Program-made: the position numbers and the translations under genes | Notes under the pieces: generated by a model | Seen by the model: only the letters and a program-made list of their open reading frames with translations | Database searches by the model: none | What the model was told of the DNA's origin: nothing | Assembly (NCBI GenBank): GCA_004283055.1 | Contig: SHLP01000001.1 | Location: 55,941 to 119,940 of the forward strand | Direction: 5' to 3' | Length of the DNA stretch: 64,000 nucleotides | From: Deltaproteobacteria bacterium | GTDB lineage: Bacteria > Myxococcota_A > Polyangia > Polyangiales > Houyiibacteriaceae | Part shown: positions 1 to 10,828 of the stretch, one piece after another | Position numbering within the stretch: the stretch's first letter is position 1 | Layout: every line of letters starts with the position of its first letter

Positions 1-561
1 ATCCCGAAAGTCCACGGCCATGTCCATCGCCATCTTATCGACACCCGCTTTTCCTGCACCGTAAGCCGGGCCGTGCATGTAGCAGCGCCCACCGAAGCTC
101 GAAGTGAACACGAGCAGTGCTCCGCCCGTACGAGCAAGAATCGGAGCAGCAAAATAGCTCGCGACATAGTGGGAGCGCTGGCCCACGTCGAGAATGCGCA
201 AGAGGTCGAGTGACTTTTCCCAAAACGGCCCGGGCTTGGCGAGCTCTCGCGGCACGGCGGTCGCGTTGTTGACCAGAATGTCGAGTCGACCTTGCTCGTC
301 GCCGACGCGCTCGAACAAGTGCCGAACCTGCTCGTCGTCGGAGTGGTCGCAGTTGACAGCGATGCCGTGTCCACCCGCCTCAGTGACCGCGGTTGCCGTG
401 GCCTGCACCGTCCCGCCAAGCGGATGCGACTTGCCGCCTTCCTGGCTCCGTCCGCTGACGTACACCGTGGCGCCTGCAGCACCCAGGGCGATCGCAATTC
501 CCTTCCCGACGCCGCGGCTGGCGCCAGTGACGACGGCGACTCTCTCTCGGCTCCCGTTCAT
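1..561 (-). CDS. SDR family oxidoreductase (3' end outside window)
   Basis: Minus-strand reading MNGSREREVAVVTGASRGVGKGIAIALGAAGATVYVSGRS... with TGxxxGxG and NNA motifs; runs off the left edge. Confidence 0.8.
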   Translation of the reverse strand, partial: MNGSRERVAVVTGASRGVGKGIAIALGAAGATVYVSGRSQEGGKSHPLGGTVQATATAVTEAGGHGIAVNCDHSDDEQVRHLFERVGDEQGRLDILVNNATAVPRELAKPGPFWEKSLDLLRILDVGQRSHYVASYFAAPILARTGGALLVFTSSFGGRCYMHGPAYGAGKAGVDKMAMDMAVDFRD

Positions 562-565
562 GCCC

Positions 566-1627
566 CTAAGCTTCCAGCACGGCCGGTGAAGCGAAGAATC
601 TCCGCCGAATCCTGAGGGCGACGCCGACCAAGGCGATCATGACCGGCACCTCGACCAAGGGGCCGATGACGGCGGCAAAGGCTGCCCCGTGATGTATCCC
701 AAAGGTCGCGACGGCAACCGCGATCGCGAGCTCGAAGTTGTTCGAGGCAGCCGTGAAGGACAGCGTGGTCGCGACCGGGTAGTCGGCCCCTGCCGCCTTC
801 GAGAGCCAGAACGAAATGAAGAACATGGCGACGAAGTAGATCAAGAGCGGTAGGGCGATTCGCACCACGTCGAACGGCAGGGCGACGATGGTGTCTCCCT
901 TGAGCGAGAACATGACGACGATCGTGAAGAGGAGGGCGACCAGCGTAATCGGACCGATGCGTGGCGCGAACGACTCGTCGTACCAGCCCCTCCCCTTCAT
1001 CTTGATGAGCCCCGTTCGCGTCAGGAACCCAGCGGCAAAGGGGATGCCGAGGTAGATCGCCACGCTCTTGGCGATCTCGGTGATGGTGATGTCGACGACC
1101 ATCCCTTGAAGTCCCAATTGCGCCGGGAGCCAGGTTACGAAGAACCAGGCGTAGATGGAAAAGAACAGAATCTGAAAGATGGAATTGAAAGCGACCAGTC
1201 CCGCCGCGAATTCCCGGTTTCCGAGAGCGAGGTCGTTCCAGACGATGACCATGGCGATGCAGCGAGCCAGGCCGATGATGATGAGTCCGACCATGTATTC
1301 CGGTTTGTCGGGCAACAGCGTGACCGCTAGTACGAACATCAGCACGGGCCCGATGATCCAGTTCTGAATCAGTGACAGCGTCAGCACTTTCTTGTTGCTG
1401 AAGACGCGCCCCATCTCTTCGTAGCGAACTTTCGCGAGGGGCGGATACATCATCAGGATGAGTCCCAGTGCGATTGGGATGGAGGTCGTGCCGATGCTCA
1501 TGGCGTTGAGCGCGTCGGCGAATCCGGGGACCAGATAACCGAGGCCGATGCCGACAGCCATGGCAACGAAGATCCATAGCGTCAGGTAACGGTCGAGAAA
1601 CGAAAGGCGGCGCTTGGTGTCGTTCAT
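566..1627 (-). CDS. ACR3 family arsenite efflux transporter
   Basis: [35 protein letters not shown]...; about 10 TM helices, ACR3-like [18 protein letters not shown]; start moved inside the longer ORF. Confidence 0.88.
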   Translation of the reverse strand: MNDTKRRLSFLDRYLTLWIFVAMAVGIGLGYLVPGFADALNAMSIGTTSIPIALGLILMMYPPLAKVRYEEMGRVFSNKKVLTLSLIQNWIIGPVLMFVLAVTLLPDKPEYMVGLIIIGLARCIAMVIVWNDLALGNREFAAGLVAFNSIFQILFFSIYAWFFVTWLPAQLGLQGMVVDITITEIAKSVAIYLGIPFAAGFLTRTGLIKMKGRGWYDESFAPRIGPITLVALLFTIVVMFSLKGDTIVALPFDVVRIALPLLIYFVAMFFISFWLSKAAGADYPVATTLSFTAASNNFELAIAVAVATFGIHHGAAFAAVIGPLVEVPVMIALVGVALRIRRRFFASPAVLEA

Positions 1628-1680
1628 CTTGTGTCGCTTTGCATGGCGGCCGTGCGGAGCCTTCCATATACTCCCCGGCA

Positions 1681-2436
1681 ATGAAAGCCGAGCCGTTTGA
1701 GCACCGTCCCAGCGACTATCTGATCGAGGGCCGCACCGTGACCATGCCATGCGTCGTTCGGGACGCTTGCTCAGCGACGGCAACCTGGCTCGTGAGCGCG
1801 CGGGCTGCCCAGGCGCTGCTCCCCGGGCCCGAGCTCGAGATCGCTCAAGTCCTTCCAGGCCGGGGGCTGCTCAGCATCGCGTGCGTCGACTACCGTGACA
1901 ATGACCTGGGCGACTACAATGAGGTTTCGATTGCGTTCTTCGTTCGACGGCGGGGTGATCGCAAGGGCATCCCGTTCATGGGGGCGGGGATCGACATGAT
2001 GCGCGGAGTCCTTCCCACGCACATCGTTCACCTTCCAGTGAACCAGTCGTTCACCTGCGAGGCCGGCCGAACCATTTGGGGATTTCCAAAGACGGTCGAT
2101 GAAATCGATTTCGACACGAGCGGCGACCGCGCGCGGTGCGTTTGGAACAAGGACGGCCAGAACGTACTGAAGATCAGCCTTCCCATTGGCGGAAGCCGCG
2201 AGTTCCCCGAGCAGGAGCTGAGCACGTACAGCTACATCGACGGGTCGTTGCATCGGACGCGATTCGTTTCGAGTGCGCAGGATCTCGGCGTTCGGATGGG
2301 CCGCGTGAAAATGGCACTCGGCGCGCACCCCATCGCAGACGAGCTGCGCTCGTTGGGCCTACCCAAGCCCGCATTGATGAGCCTGTGGATGGGAAAGATG
2401 CGCGGCCGGTTCGAGGCTGCCGAGAGGTGTATCTGA
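1681..2436 (+). CDS. acetoacetate decarboxylase family protein
   Basis: [43 protein letters not shown] family pattern; start set to MKAEPFE. Confidence 0.7.
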   Translation: MKAEPFEHRPSDYLIEGRTVTMPCVVRDACSATATWLVSARAAQALLPGPELEIAQVLPGRGLLSIACVDYRDNDLGDYNEVSIAFFVRRRGDRKGIPFMGAGIDMMRGVLPTHIVHLPVNQSFTCEAGRTIWGFPKTVDEIDFDTSGDRARCVWNKDGQNVLKISLPIGGSREFPEQELSTYSYIDGSLHRTRFVSSAQDLGVRMGRVKMALGAHPIADELRSLGLPKPALMSLWMGKMRGRFEAAERCI

Positions 2437-2455
2437 GGCGAATAGGGAGAAACGC

Positions 2456-3565
2456 ATGGACGTTCGCGCTGCAATTGCTCACAAGGCGGGCCAACCGCTA
2501 TCGATAGAGACCGTGCGCCTCGATGGCCCCCGCGCCGGCGAGGTGCTGATTGAAATGAAGGCTACCGGCGTTTGCCACACGGATGCGTACACCTTGTCGG
2601 GCGCAGATCCGGAGGGGATCTTTCCTTCGGTGCTTGGGCACGAAGGTGCGGGGGTGGTCGTCGAAGTTGGGGCCGGGGTGAGCTCGTTGAAGGCCGGCGA
2701 CCACGTGATTCCGCTCTATGTCCCAGAGTGCCGCAACTGCGAGTACTGCACCTCCGGCAAGACCAATTTGTGCCAGGCGGTGCGTTCAACACAGGGGCGA
2801 GGGCTGATGCCCGATGAGAGCAGCCGTTTTTCGATCGGTGGCGAAACGATCTTTCACTACATGGGGACGTCGACGTTTGCGCAGTACACCGTCGTGCCGG
2901 AGATCGCCGTTGCGAAAATTCGTGAGGACGCCCCCTTTGACAAAGTTTGCTACATCGGCTGCGGTGTGACGACGGGGATCGGAGCGGTGATCAACACCGC
3001 TGAGGTCGAGGCGGGCGCGAACGTGGTCGTGTTCGGCCTGGGCGGCATTGGGCTCAACGTCGTGCAGGGGGCCCGCATGGTGGGCGCTGGCAAGATCATT
3101 GGGGTGGACCTCAATCCAGCGCGACGCCAGCTCGCCGAGAAATTCGGGATGACTCACTTCGTGAATCCCAAAGACGTTGGCGGAGACTTGGTTTCGTACC
3201 TCGTCGACCTGACCGGGGGCGGAGCCGATTACACCTTCGAGTGTATCGGAAACGTCGAGGTGATGCGCCAGGCGCTCGAGTGTTGTCACAAGGGCTGGGG
3301 CGAGAGCGTCATCATCGGCGTGGCCGGGGCCGGTGAGGAAATTAAGACACGCCCCTTCCAGCTCGTGACCGGTCGCGTCTGGCGCGGAACCGCATTTGGT
3401 GGCGCAAGAGGGCGGACGGACGTGCCGAAAATCGTCGACTGGTACATGGAGGGCAAGATAAACATCGACGATTTGATTACACATAAGATGCCGCTCGAGG
3501 AGATCAACACTGCATTCGACCTCATGCACGAGGGGAAATCGATCCGCAGCGTAGTGGAGTTCTGA
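2456..3565 (+). CDS. frmA: S-(hydroxymethyl)glutathione dehydrogenase / class III alcohol dehydrogenase
   Basis: Class III zinc [66 protein letters not shown]. Confidence 0.93.
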   Translation: MDVRAAIAHKAGQPLSIETVRLDGPRAGEVLIEMKATGVCHTDAYTLSGADPEGIFPSVLGHEGAGVVVEVGAGVSSLKAGDHVIPLYVPECRNCEYCTSGKTNLCQAVRSTQGRGLMPDESSRFSIGGETIFHYMGTSTFAQYTVVPEIAVAKIREDAPFDKVCYIGCGVTTGIGAVINTAEVEAGANVVVFGLGGIGLNVVQGARMVGAGKIIGVDLNPARRQLAEKFGMTHFVNPKDVGGDLVSYLVDLTGGGADYTFECIGNVEVMRQALECCHKGWGESVIIGVAGAGEEIKTRPFQLVTGRVWRGTAFGGARGRTDVPKIVDWYMEGKINIDDLITHKMPLEEINTAFDLMHEGKSIRSVVEF

Positions 3566-3566
3566 G

Positions 3567-4250
3567 ATGAGCAAAGAGCCTGAGATTTTCGTTCATCAGT
3601 TCGAGCTTGGCCCGTGGGACAACTTCATCTACTTCGTAGGCGACAGAGCCACGCGGCAATGCGCGGTCGTCGATCCGGCATGGGATGCCGACTTCATCCT
3701 GGAAGAAGCCGAGCGTCTCGACGTGCAGATCAGCAACATCCTGTGCACGCACAGCCACTTCGACCACGTGAATCGCGTCGACGCCATTCTCGAGAAGCGA
3801 GACATACCGGTGCACATGCTCGGAGAGGAAATCGACTTCTCGGGGTTTCGCTCCGAGAACCTTGAGCGTCAAAGTCCCGGAGATGTCTTGCGCGTCGGCG
3901 AGCATCTCGAGGTCACGATGGTGCATACGCCCGGTCACACGCCGGGTTCGACCACGTTCCGAATCCGCGATGCGATCGTCACCGGCGACACCCTATTCAT
4001 TCAAGGCTGCGGACGCTGCGACTTCGTCGGTGGAGATCCGAAGGTCATGTATGAAACGCTGAAGAGCCTCACCGAGACGCTGCCCAAGGGCACCCGCATG
4101 TACCCGGGCCACAACTACGGCCCCGTCACCGTCTCCACGCTCGACGAAGAGCTCAAAGAGAACCCCTATCTGCAGCACCAAACCCTCGAAGCCTTCGTCT
4201 CCCACCGCATGGAAGGCAAAACCCCCGGCACCCCCCTACCGCAACCCTAG
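3567..4250 (+). CDS. MBL fold metallo-hydrolase (glyoxalase II-like)
   Basis: HSHFDHV and HTPGHTPGS metal-binding motifs; starts 1 bp after frmA. Confidence 0.85.
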   Translation: MSKEPEIFVHQFELGPWDNFIYFVGDRATRQCAVVDPAWDADFILEEAERLDVQISNILCTHSHFDHVNRVDAILEKRDIPVHMLGEEIDFSGFRSENLERQSPGDVLRVGEHLEVTMVHTPGHTPGSTTFRIRDAIVTGDTLFIQGCGRCDFVGGDPKVMYETLKSLTETLPKGTRMYPGHNYGPVTVSTLDEELKENPYLQHQTLEAFVSHRMEGKTPGTPLPQP

Positions 4251-4798
4251 CGTGTCCCCTTTTGGCGGGCGCGGTGGAGGCCGGTGGTGACGTATTGGAG
4301 GGTGCTGATTGCGATGGTCGTGAGGATGGCTGCGCCGAGGAGCTGCAGCGCGAGCATGGGGGGTTGGCCGCGCCAGGCGTGGCTGATCGTGAGTAGGACG
4401 AAGAGGATTTGGAGTACGGTGTTGAGCTTGCTCGCACGCGTCGGTTCGCCGTGGATCGGGGCCACGTAGAGCTGGTAGACGATCGCTCCGGCGATGATGA
4501 TGATGTCGCGTCCTACCACGATTGCCGAGAACCAGATTGGAACCAAACCAATCCACGCCAGCGTGACGTAAGCGGCGAACATCAGCAGTTTGTCCGCCGC
4601 CGGGTCGAGGAGGCCGCCCAGGCGTGTTCGCCAATCGAAACGCCTCGCCAAAAATCCGTCGAGGGCATCCGAGAAGCCAGCGATTAGGATCAAGCCCAAG
4701 GCGAGGCCGTACCTGCTTTCCAAAAGACTCCAGACGATTGGCGCCACCAAAATGATGCGAACGACGCAAATCATGTTGGGGATGTACTTGAGCTTCAT
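4247..4798 (-). CDS. CDP-alcohol phosphatidyltransferase family protein
   Basis: SDALDGFLARRFDWRTRLGGLLDPAADK matches DGx2ARx8Gx3Dx3D; multiple TM helices. Confidence 0.9.
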   Translation of the reverse strand: MKLKYIPNMICVVRIILVAPIVWSLLESRYGLALGLILIAGFSDALDGFLARRFDWRTRLGGLLDPAADKLLMFAAYVTLAWIGLVPIWFSAIVVGRDIIIIAGAIVYQLYVAPIHGEPTRASKLNTVLQILFVLLTISHAWRGQPPMLALQLLGAAILTTIAISTLQYVTTGLHRARQKGTR

Positions 4799-4814
4799 GA
4801 AGGACCGGGCGCTG

Positions 4815-5648
4815 CTATTTCGCGCTGAACTTGGAATAGCCGATGGTGATTCGCTGGTAGGCCGAGGGGAGCAGCCGCACCACCCAGTCGAACACGCGGG
4901 CGTCTGGTCCTACCAGAATTCGCCGCTGATTGCGCCGTACTCCGTCGAGGATCGCGCGCGCGGCGGTATCGGCCCCAGTGATGAATGTCTTTTCAAACCT
5001 CTCCCTACTGTCGGTATCGCTGATGCCGAGGTCGCGAACGCTCGGGTCGATGCGGGATGAGCGGGCGATCCCCGTCTTTATGCCGCCGGGATGCACGCTC
5101 GATGCGCTAACGCCGCAGCTCATCATGTCGAGCTCTTGGCGGAGTGATTCGGTGAAGCCGCGGACGGCGAACTTGGCCGAGTTGTACGCGCTCTGACTCG
5201 GAATCCCTGCCAAACCAAAAACGCTCGATAGATTGATGATGTGGCCGTCGGCGGAGGCCTTGAGATATGGCAAGAACGCCTTGGTGCCGTAGACGACGCC
5301 CCAGAAGTTCACGCCCATCAGCCATTCAAAGTCGCCGTAGCTCATGCCGTCGACCGTGCTCGCAAGCGCCACGCCGGCGTTGTTGAAGATGAGGTTGACC
5401 TTCCCGTGCTCGTCCACGACCTGGTCTGCCCATGCGTGGACCGCTTCGCGATTGGCGACATCCACTGGCTCTGAGGTCACCTCTACGCCAAGCCCTCGCA
5501 GCAGCCCGACGGTCTCGAGCAATCCTTCCTCGTTCACATCGGACAATGCGACGTTGCATTTCTGGCGCCCAAGCTCGACGGCGAGCGCACGACCGATTCC
5601 GGAGCCCGCGCCAGTGATGGCGGCAACCTTGTTTTCGAAGCTTCTCAC
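4815..5648 (-). CDS. SDR family NAD(P)-dependent oxidoreductase
   Basis: FENKVAAITGAGSGIGRALAVELG, NNAG, YNSAK; probable GTG start at 5648. Confidence 0.87.
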   Translation of the reverse strand: MRSFENKVAAITGAGSGIGRALAVELGRQKCNVALSDVNEEGLLETVGLLRGLGVEVTSEPVDVANREAVHAWADQVVDEHGKVNLIFNNAGVALASTVDGMSYGDFEWLMGVNFWGVVYGTKAFLPYLKASADGHIINLSSVFGLAGIPSQSAYNSAKFAVRGFTESLRQELDMMSCGVSASSVHPGGIKTGIARSSRIDPSVRDLGISDTDSRERFEKTFITGADTAARAILDGVRRNQRRILVGPDARVFDWVVRLLPSAYQRITIGYSKFSAK

Positions 5649-5774
5649 GACTGGACCTCTCCCCGGACACCGGCATCCTGCCAGACCCGTTCCGCGCCGT
5701 CGACCACTCGGAATTATCGTCGAGGACGCTGCGATTCCTGGCATACTCCCACGCAAACATGCTTTGGAGGAACC

Positions 5775-6806
5775 TTGCCGAACGCGTACATTTCTGGAAC
5801 CGGCTTCTACGTGCCCGAGGATGTCGTCAGCAACGATGAGCTCGCGAGCCGCTACGCAATAGACACCACCCACGAGTGGATCGAGAAACGAACCGGGATC
5901 GAAGCACGCCGCTTTGCACCTGAAGGGGTGGGGACCTCGGATCTGGCTGTACCCGCGGTGGAAATGGCGCTCGAACGTGCGGGGCTCGCCAAGACCGACA
6001 TCGGAATGATCGTCTTTGCGACCCTCTCACCAGACCACGCCTTTCCCGGATCAGGGGTCTACCTTCAAACGAAGCTCGGACTCACGGACGACGATGTCGG
6101 GCACTTCGTTGGTTGTCTGGACGTGAGAAACCAGTGCTCCGGGTTCCTGTACGGCCTTGCGACCGCGGCATCGATGGTGCAGTCCGGTTCGGTCGACCAC
6201 GCCGTCGTGGTCGGCGCCGAGGTTCATTCGGCGGCACTTGATCTAAGCACGGCCGGGCGCGACGTCGCATCCTTGTTCGGTGATGGTGCGGGAGCGGTCA
6301 TCGTCAGCGCGACGGATGAAGACCGCGGCGTTCGGAGCTGGCACCTCGGGGCCGATGGGCGTCACGCTGACGCGCTGTCGCAGAAGATTTGGGACATCAG
6401 CAAGCGCCCTTTCATTCCGCAGAATGAAGAGGGCATCGGGCAGGTCGACCCAGCGCACATGTTTGCCCACATGTCGGGGCGCTTGGTTTTCAAGAACGCG
6501 GTCGAGCGCATGATCGGCGCCCTCATGAGAGAGTTTCAGAAGCAGAGCCTGACGCTCGGCGACGTTGATCTCTTCTTCTTTCATCAGGCAAATCTGAGAA
6601 TCAATCAGTACGTCGCTACCCAGCTAGGCATTCCTGAGGAGAAGCTTTTCCACAACATCGAGCGCTATGGCAATACGACTGCCGCGACCATCCCAATCAT
6701 GCTCGCAGAAGCGCAGGGCTCTGGGAGGCTCGAACGCGGCATGAAGATTGCCACGGTTGCTTTCGGCTCCGGTTTCACCTGGGGCGCCGCGATCATCGAT
6801 TGGTAG
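5775..6806 (+). CDS. 3-oxoacyl-ACP synthase III family protein (FabH-like)
   Basis: Catalytic Cys in RNQCSGFLYG, His in FFHQAN, Asn in RYGNTTAATIP; TTG start. Confidence 0.88.
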   Translation: MPNAYISGTGFYVPEDVVSNDELASRYAIDTTHEWIEKRTGIEARRFAPEGVGTSDLAVPAVEMALERAGLAKTDIGMIVFATLSPDHAFPGSGVYLQTKLGLTDDDVGHFVGCLDVRNQCSGFLYGLATAASMVQSGSVDHAVVVGAEVHSAALDLSTAGRDVASLFGDGAGAVIVSATDEDRGVRSWHLGADGRHADALSQKIWDISKRPFIPQNEEGIGQVDPAHMFAHMSGRLVFKNAVERMIGALMREFQKQSLTLGDVDLFFFHQANLRINQYVATQLGIPEEKLFHNIERYGNTTAATIPIMLAEAQGSGRLERGMKIATVAFGSGFTWGAAIIDW

Positions 6807-6813
6807 CTCGAGC

Positions 6814-7749
6814 TCAGCCTCCGATGAGATCGGGGTGATCGGGGTCGAACACGTCGGGCTCGAGATAGATCATGCAGCGGATCGCAACGGCTTCCCGAAT
6901 GCGCTGTTCGGTGAGGTTGATGATGGCCGCAATCTTCGCGGTGTTGAGTCCTGGCTTCAGTTGGATCTTTGCGGCTACCAAAAGCTCGTCCGGCCCGATG
7001 TGCTGTGTTCGCATGTGAAGGAGTCGATTCACGCCGGGCGTGTCCTCGATGGCCCGGACGATCTTCTTGCGCATGCCTCCGAGCGCCGACTCCCCGATCA
7101 AGAGGCTCTTCATCTCGAACACGAGCACGGCTGCAATCAAGACGAGGAGCACCCCGATCGAGATTGTGCCGTACGCGTCCCAGCGGGAATCCTCGGTGAT
7201 GGCCGCAATCGAAATACCTAGCAGTGCGAGCACCAAGCCCATGAGCGCTCCGAGGTCCTCGAGAAGGACGACGGGGAGCTCGGGCGTGCGCGAGTGACGG
7301 ATGAACTCCCACCAAGAGGTGTCCCCTTTGACCAATCGTGACTCCTTGACCGCGGTGCGGAACGAGTACCCCTCCAAGACGATGCCGAGTGTCAGAATGC
7401 CGATTGCCCACTCGACGTTGGACACCTCGTGGCTTGCCTCACCGAGCTTGTGGACGCCTTCGTAAATCGCAAAGAGCCCGCCTAGCGTGAAGAGCACGAG
7501 CGCGACGATGAAGGACCAGAAGTACCGCTCTCTCCCAAAGCCAAAGGGATGCGCGGCCGTCGCGTCTCTTCTGGCTCGCCGGCCTCCTAGCAGGAGCAGA
7601 GCCTGATTGGACGTGTCTGCCACCGAGTGGATGGCCTCAGCCAGCATCGACGAGGAAGAAGTGAACGCGTAGCCAACGAACTTCGCGATCGCGATGCCTA
7701 GATTGGCAAAAAGCGCCGCCACAATCGCCTTGGTAGATCCGGATGCCAT
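6814..7749 (-). CDS. cation diffusion facilitator family transporter
   Basis: LAEAIHSVADTSNQALLLLG, HPFGFGRERYFWSF; C-terminal dimerisation-like domain. Confidence 0.9.
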   Translation of the reverse strand: MASGSTKAIVAALFANLGIAIAKFVGYAFTSSSSMLAEAIHSVADTSNQALLLLGGRRARRDATAAHPFGFGRERYFWSFIVALVLFTLGGLFAIYEGVHKLGEASHEVSNVEWAIGILTLGIVLEGYSFRTAVKESRLVKGDTSWWEFIRHSRTPELPVVLLEDLGALMGLVLALLGISIAAITEDSRWDAYGTISIGVLLVLIAAVLVFEMKSLLIGESALGGMRKKIVRAIEDTPGVNRLLHMRTQHIGPDELLVAAKIQLKPGLNTAKIAAIINLTEQRIREAVAIRCMIYLEPDVFDPDHPDLIGG

Positions 7750-7778
7750 GCCGCGAGGCTATGTGATAATGGCTCGAT

Positions 7779-9203
7779 GTGCGAGCAGAGCGCGTGACGG
7801 AAACGAGGCAAGTGAGCGCCTTCTGCGAGGATGTTCTCGGGACGGCGGATGCGGTCGAAATCGCCCGACGCATTCGATTTGGCGAGATTCAGGCCGTCGA
7901 GGCCGCCGAGGCCGCCATCGCGCGAGCGGAGCGCGTGAACCCTTCGCTCAACGCGATTGCGACGCCGCTTTTCGATACGGCTCGCACAGAGGCGGGGCGG
8001 TCTCCGTCAGGCGCCCTCGCCGGCGTCCCCACGTTTGTCAAAGACAACGAGGCCGTCATCGGCGCACCTCTGCGACATGGCTCCCGGGGACAACCGAACC
8101 GGTCCTCGGAAAAGAACTCGCCTTTCGTCGAGCAGTTCTTGTCGCTTGGTCTAAACACCCTCGGAACGACTACGATGCCCGAGTTCGGCCTCACTGGGAC
8201 CACCGAGGCGCTGCTTTACGGGCCCACGCACAATCCCTGGCGATTGGGCTTCTCCCCTGGGGGCTCTTCGGGAGGGTCTGCGGCGCTGGTGTCCGCCGGT
8301 GTCGTGCCGATTGCGCACGCGAACGACGGCGGAGGCTCGACGCGGATCCCCGCCTCGTGCTGTGGGCTCGTCGGCCTCAAGCCGTCGCGCGGCCGACTGA
8401 TCGACATGGAGGGCGCCGGCTTGTTTCCAGTCAAGATCGTACACCAAGGCATGCTGAGCCGTTCCGTGCGAGATACCGCCGTCTTCTATCACTCCGCGGA
8501 GCGCTTCTATCGGAACCCCGGGCTGCCTGAAATTGGCCTGGTGACCCGGCCCGGCCGCCGGCTGCGCGTCGGCTTCTTCACGGACCTCGATGAAGCCACT
8601 CCCTCACACCCCGACTGCGTGGCCGCGGTGACCGATGCCGCCAAGCTGCTCCAAGACCTGGGTCATTCGGTCGAGCCCGTGGTTCGCCCCTTCGACGACG
8701 GTTTTCTCGAGGACTTTTTTCTCCTCTGGTCGATGCTCGGCTTCGCGGTGACCCGCCTTGGCACGCGGCTCGTAGACCCCGAGTTCGACAAGACGAAAGT
8801 CGAGGACTTTACCGAGGGTCTTGCCGGCTACTTCAAAGAGAACATTCACAGAGCCCCCGCGGCCGTTTGGCGATTGCGAAAGTTCGGCCATCGATACGCG
8901 CGTTCTTTCGACGAGTACGACGTCTTGATGAACCCGACGGTTGCCATGCCCGCGCCTGAGCACGGCTACATCGGCCCCGAGGTTCCGTTCGATACGGCAT
9001 TGGAGCGCTTGAAATGGTTCATTCCCTTTACCCCTACTCAGAACGTATCGGGTAGCCCGGCCATCTCGCTGCCGCTCGGGCGAAGCAACGACGGAATGCC
9101 TCTGGGGGTTCAGCTTGCAGCGCCGCTCGGAGAAGAGCGAACGCTTCTGGAGTTGGCGCTCGAGATTGAAGCCGCTGCGCCCTGGCCTAGGCTCGGCGAC
9201 TAA
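7779..9203 (+). CDS. amidase
   Basis: Amidase signature FSPGGSSGGSAALVSAGVVPIAHANDGGGSTRIPASCCGLVGLKPSRGR; later GTG start at 7815 possible. Confidence 0.9.
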   Translation: MRAERVTETRQVSAFCEDVLGTADAVEIARRIRFGEIQAVEAAEAAIARAERVNPSLNAIATPLFDTARTEAGRSPSGALAGVPTFVKDNEAVIGAPLRHGSRGQPNRSSEKNSPFVEQFLSLGLNTLGTTTMPEFGLTGTTEALLYGPTHNPWRLGFSPGGSSGGSAALVSAGVVPIAHANDGGGSTRIPASCCGLVGLKPSRGRLIDMEGAGLFPVKIVHQGMLSRSVRDTAVFYHSAERFYRNPGLPEIGLVTRPGRRLRVGFFTDLDEATPSHPDCVAAVTDAAKLLQDLGHSVEPVVRPFDDGFLEDFFLLWSMLGFAVTRLGTRLVDPEFDKTKVEDFTEGLAGYFKENIHRAPAAVWRLRKFGHRYARSFDEYDVLMNPTVAMPAPEHGYIGPEVPFDTALERLKWFIPFTPTQNVSGSPAISLPLGRSNDGMPLGVQLAAPLGEERTLLELALEIEAAAPWPRLGD

Positions 9204-10261
9204 CGCCCCAGTAAGTCGGCCAAGACGGCGGGGTCGTCGGTGATGATTGCGGTCGCGCCCTTGTCGAGCTGGGCCTGCATTGAGTCGGCCGTATTCACCG
9301 TCCAGACATTGACCTGAAGGCCGGCTTCGAGTGCGGCTTCAACCGTTTCGGCCGAGACGGAGAAGAGAGGATGGATTGCGTCCTGCTTCAAGCTCAGCGC
9401 TGTTTCCACGAGCGCCGGCCCGGGATCGGACGAGAGGAGGGCGGAGTAGTAGCCGGGGCGCATCGTTTTCAGGAGCTCGGCCACCGTTTCATCGAACGAG
9501 GAGAAGATAGTTCGACTTTCCCCACCAATGAGCGTGATTTCATCGAGCACGGCCTCAACCAACTGCGCGGGGCCGGTCGTATCGGTCAGGCACTCCGAGC
9601 CGAAGACCTTGAGCTCGAGGTCCATGATCGCGTTCCCGCCAATCGCGGAATAGACCTCGAGCAAGCTGGGAGGCCGTTCGTCGGTCACGGCGCCGGCGCC
9701 ATCGAGCAGTCGACACGCCCGAATCTCGTCGAAGGTCATTGCGCTGACGCATCCGGTGCAGTTGGTCGTTCGATCGAGGGTATCGTCGTGCATGACGATC
9801 AGCTGGCCATCGAGTGTGATCTCGACGTCGAACGAGAGGCCATCAGCCCCCGCGTCCATCGCTGCGAGGAACGACGAAAGCGAGTTCTCTGGAAACGGAT
9901 GGCCCTCCCGCGTTGGGCCGGTGCCGCGATGACCGAGGTTGGCGGAAGGTGCAAGAAGCCTGATTCGATCGCGCACGGCGTCTGCTGGTGATTCTCCCAT
10001 ACAAATCATTCGTTCATCCCACTCGGCGTCGCACGCCGAGGTATCGCATGCATTCTCTGTCGTACAGGAGTACCAGGCGCGCGTTTCATCGGTGCAGTTG
10101 GCGTTGATCGTCTCGTTGACCACGCGCTCGCAGCTCGAGTCCTCGGAGCAAGCTGCGCAGTATGCCGTTGCTACCGGGTCGATCGGGGCGGCCCCGGAGG
10201 ACGACCCGCAGCCAGACGCAAGAAGCAACAACCCGACCCATTTCGCGCGCGTACGCGTCAT
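9200..10261 (-). CDS. glycerophosphodiester phosphodiesterase family lipoprotein
   Basis: LGHRGTGPTREGHPFPENSLSSFLAAMDAGADGLSFDVEITLDGQLIVMHDDTLDRTTNCTG; lipobox LLASGC. Confidence 0.9.
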   Translation of the reverse strand: MTRTRAKWVGLLLLASGCGSSSGAAPIDPVATAYCAACSEDSSCERVVNETINANCTDETRAWYSCTTENACDTSACDAEWDERMICMGESPADAVRDRIRLLAPSANLGHRGTGPTREGHPFPENSLSSFLAAMDAGADGLSFDVEITLDGQLIVMHDDTLDRTTNCTGCVSAMTFDEIRACRLLDGAGAVTDERPPSLLEVYSAIGGNAIMDLELKVFGSECLTDTTGPAQLVEAVLDEITLIGGESRTIFSSFDETVAELLKTMRPGYYSALLSSDPGPALVETALSLKQDAIHPLFSVSAETVEAALEAGLQVNVWTVNTADSMQAQLDKGATAIITDDPAVLADLLGR

Positions 10262-10299
10262 TCACACACCTCCATTCGACACTCGGCAGCGAGAGTAAC

Positions 10300-10713
10300 T
10301 TACGATGGAGGGATCGTCCCGTGCATTTCCAAATCGGACACGTGTACGTACCAAGGGGCCCGCGAGTCATAGTGGACACTAAATCCGGGCCGGACCCCCG
10401 GGTCGTCGTCGAGCGCACCGGCAGCAACGACCATCACTTTGCCGTTTCTCGTCAGCCAGGGCATCGCAGACCCGCAGTCCTCGCAAAAAGCGGTCGACCA
10501 GTACTTGGCCGTCGGCAGCTCGAATCGCCTGACCTTGTCTTCGCCGCGCTCCCAGCGGAGCTGGTCCACTGGGACGAAGATGTTGGCTACGTGTGAAGAG
10601 CCGGTCCTCTTCCGACAGCGGCTGCAGTGGCAGTACTGGAAGCCGCGAAACGGGCCTTCCATCCGAAAGGCCACAGCTCCACACACGCATGACCCTCCAA
10701 TCGACTCGTCCAT
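10300..10713 (-). CDS. GFA family protein
   Basis: GSCVCGAVAF, CHCSRCRKRTGSSHVANIFV, FCEDCGSAMPW zinc-ligand pattern. Confidence 0.88.
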   Translation of the reverse strand: MDESIGGSCVCGAVAFRMEGPFRGFQYCHCSRCRKRTGSSHVANIFVPVDQLRWERGEDKVRRFELPTAKYWSTAFCEDCGSAMPWLTRNGKVMVVAAGALDDDPGVRPGFSVHYDSRAPWYVHVSDLEMHGTIPPS

Positions 10714-10828
10714 CGCCTTCACTCCTTCAGACGTTCGATTCTGAGCTTCTGGTCGCTTTTGGCAAGCGGCGGCCGAATCCAGACCTTGTCTCTTTATTTT
10801 CCCGCGCCGACTGACTAAAACGACTCCC

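Noticed and set aside
566-1627. Complete ars operon
   Set aside because: No ArsR or ArsC reading frames next to the ACR3 gene
558-1667. 369-aa minus ORF overlapping ACR3
   Set aside because: Out-of-frame shadow with His/Arg-rich composition; ACR3 frame is clearly the coding one
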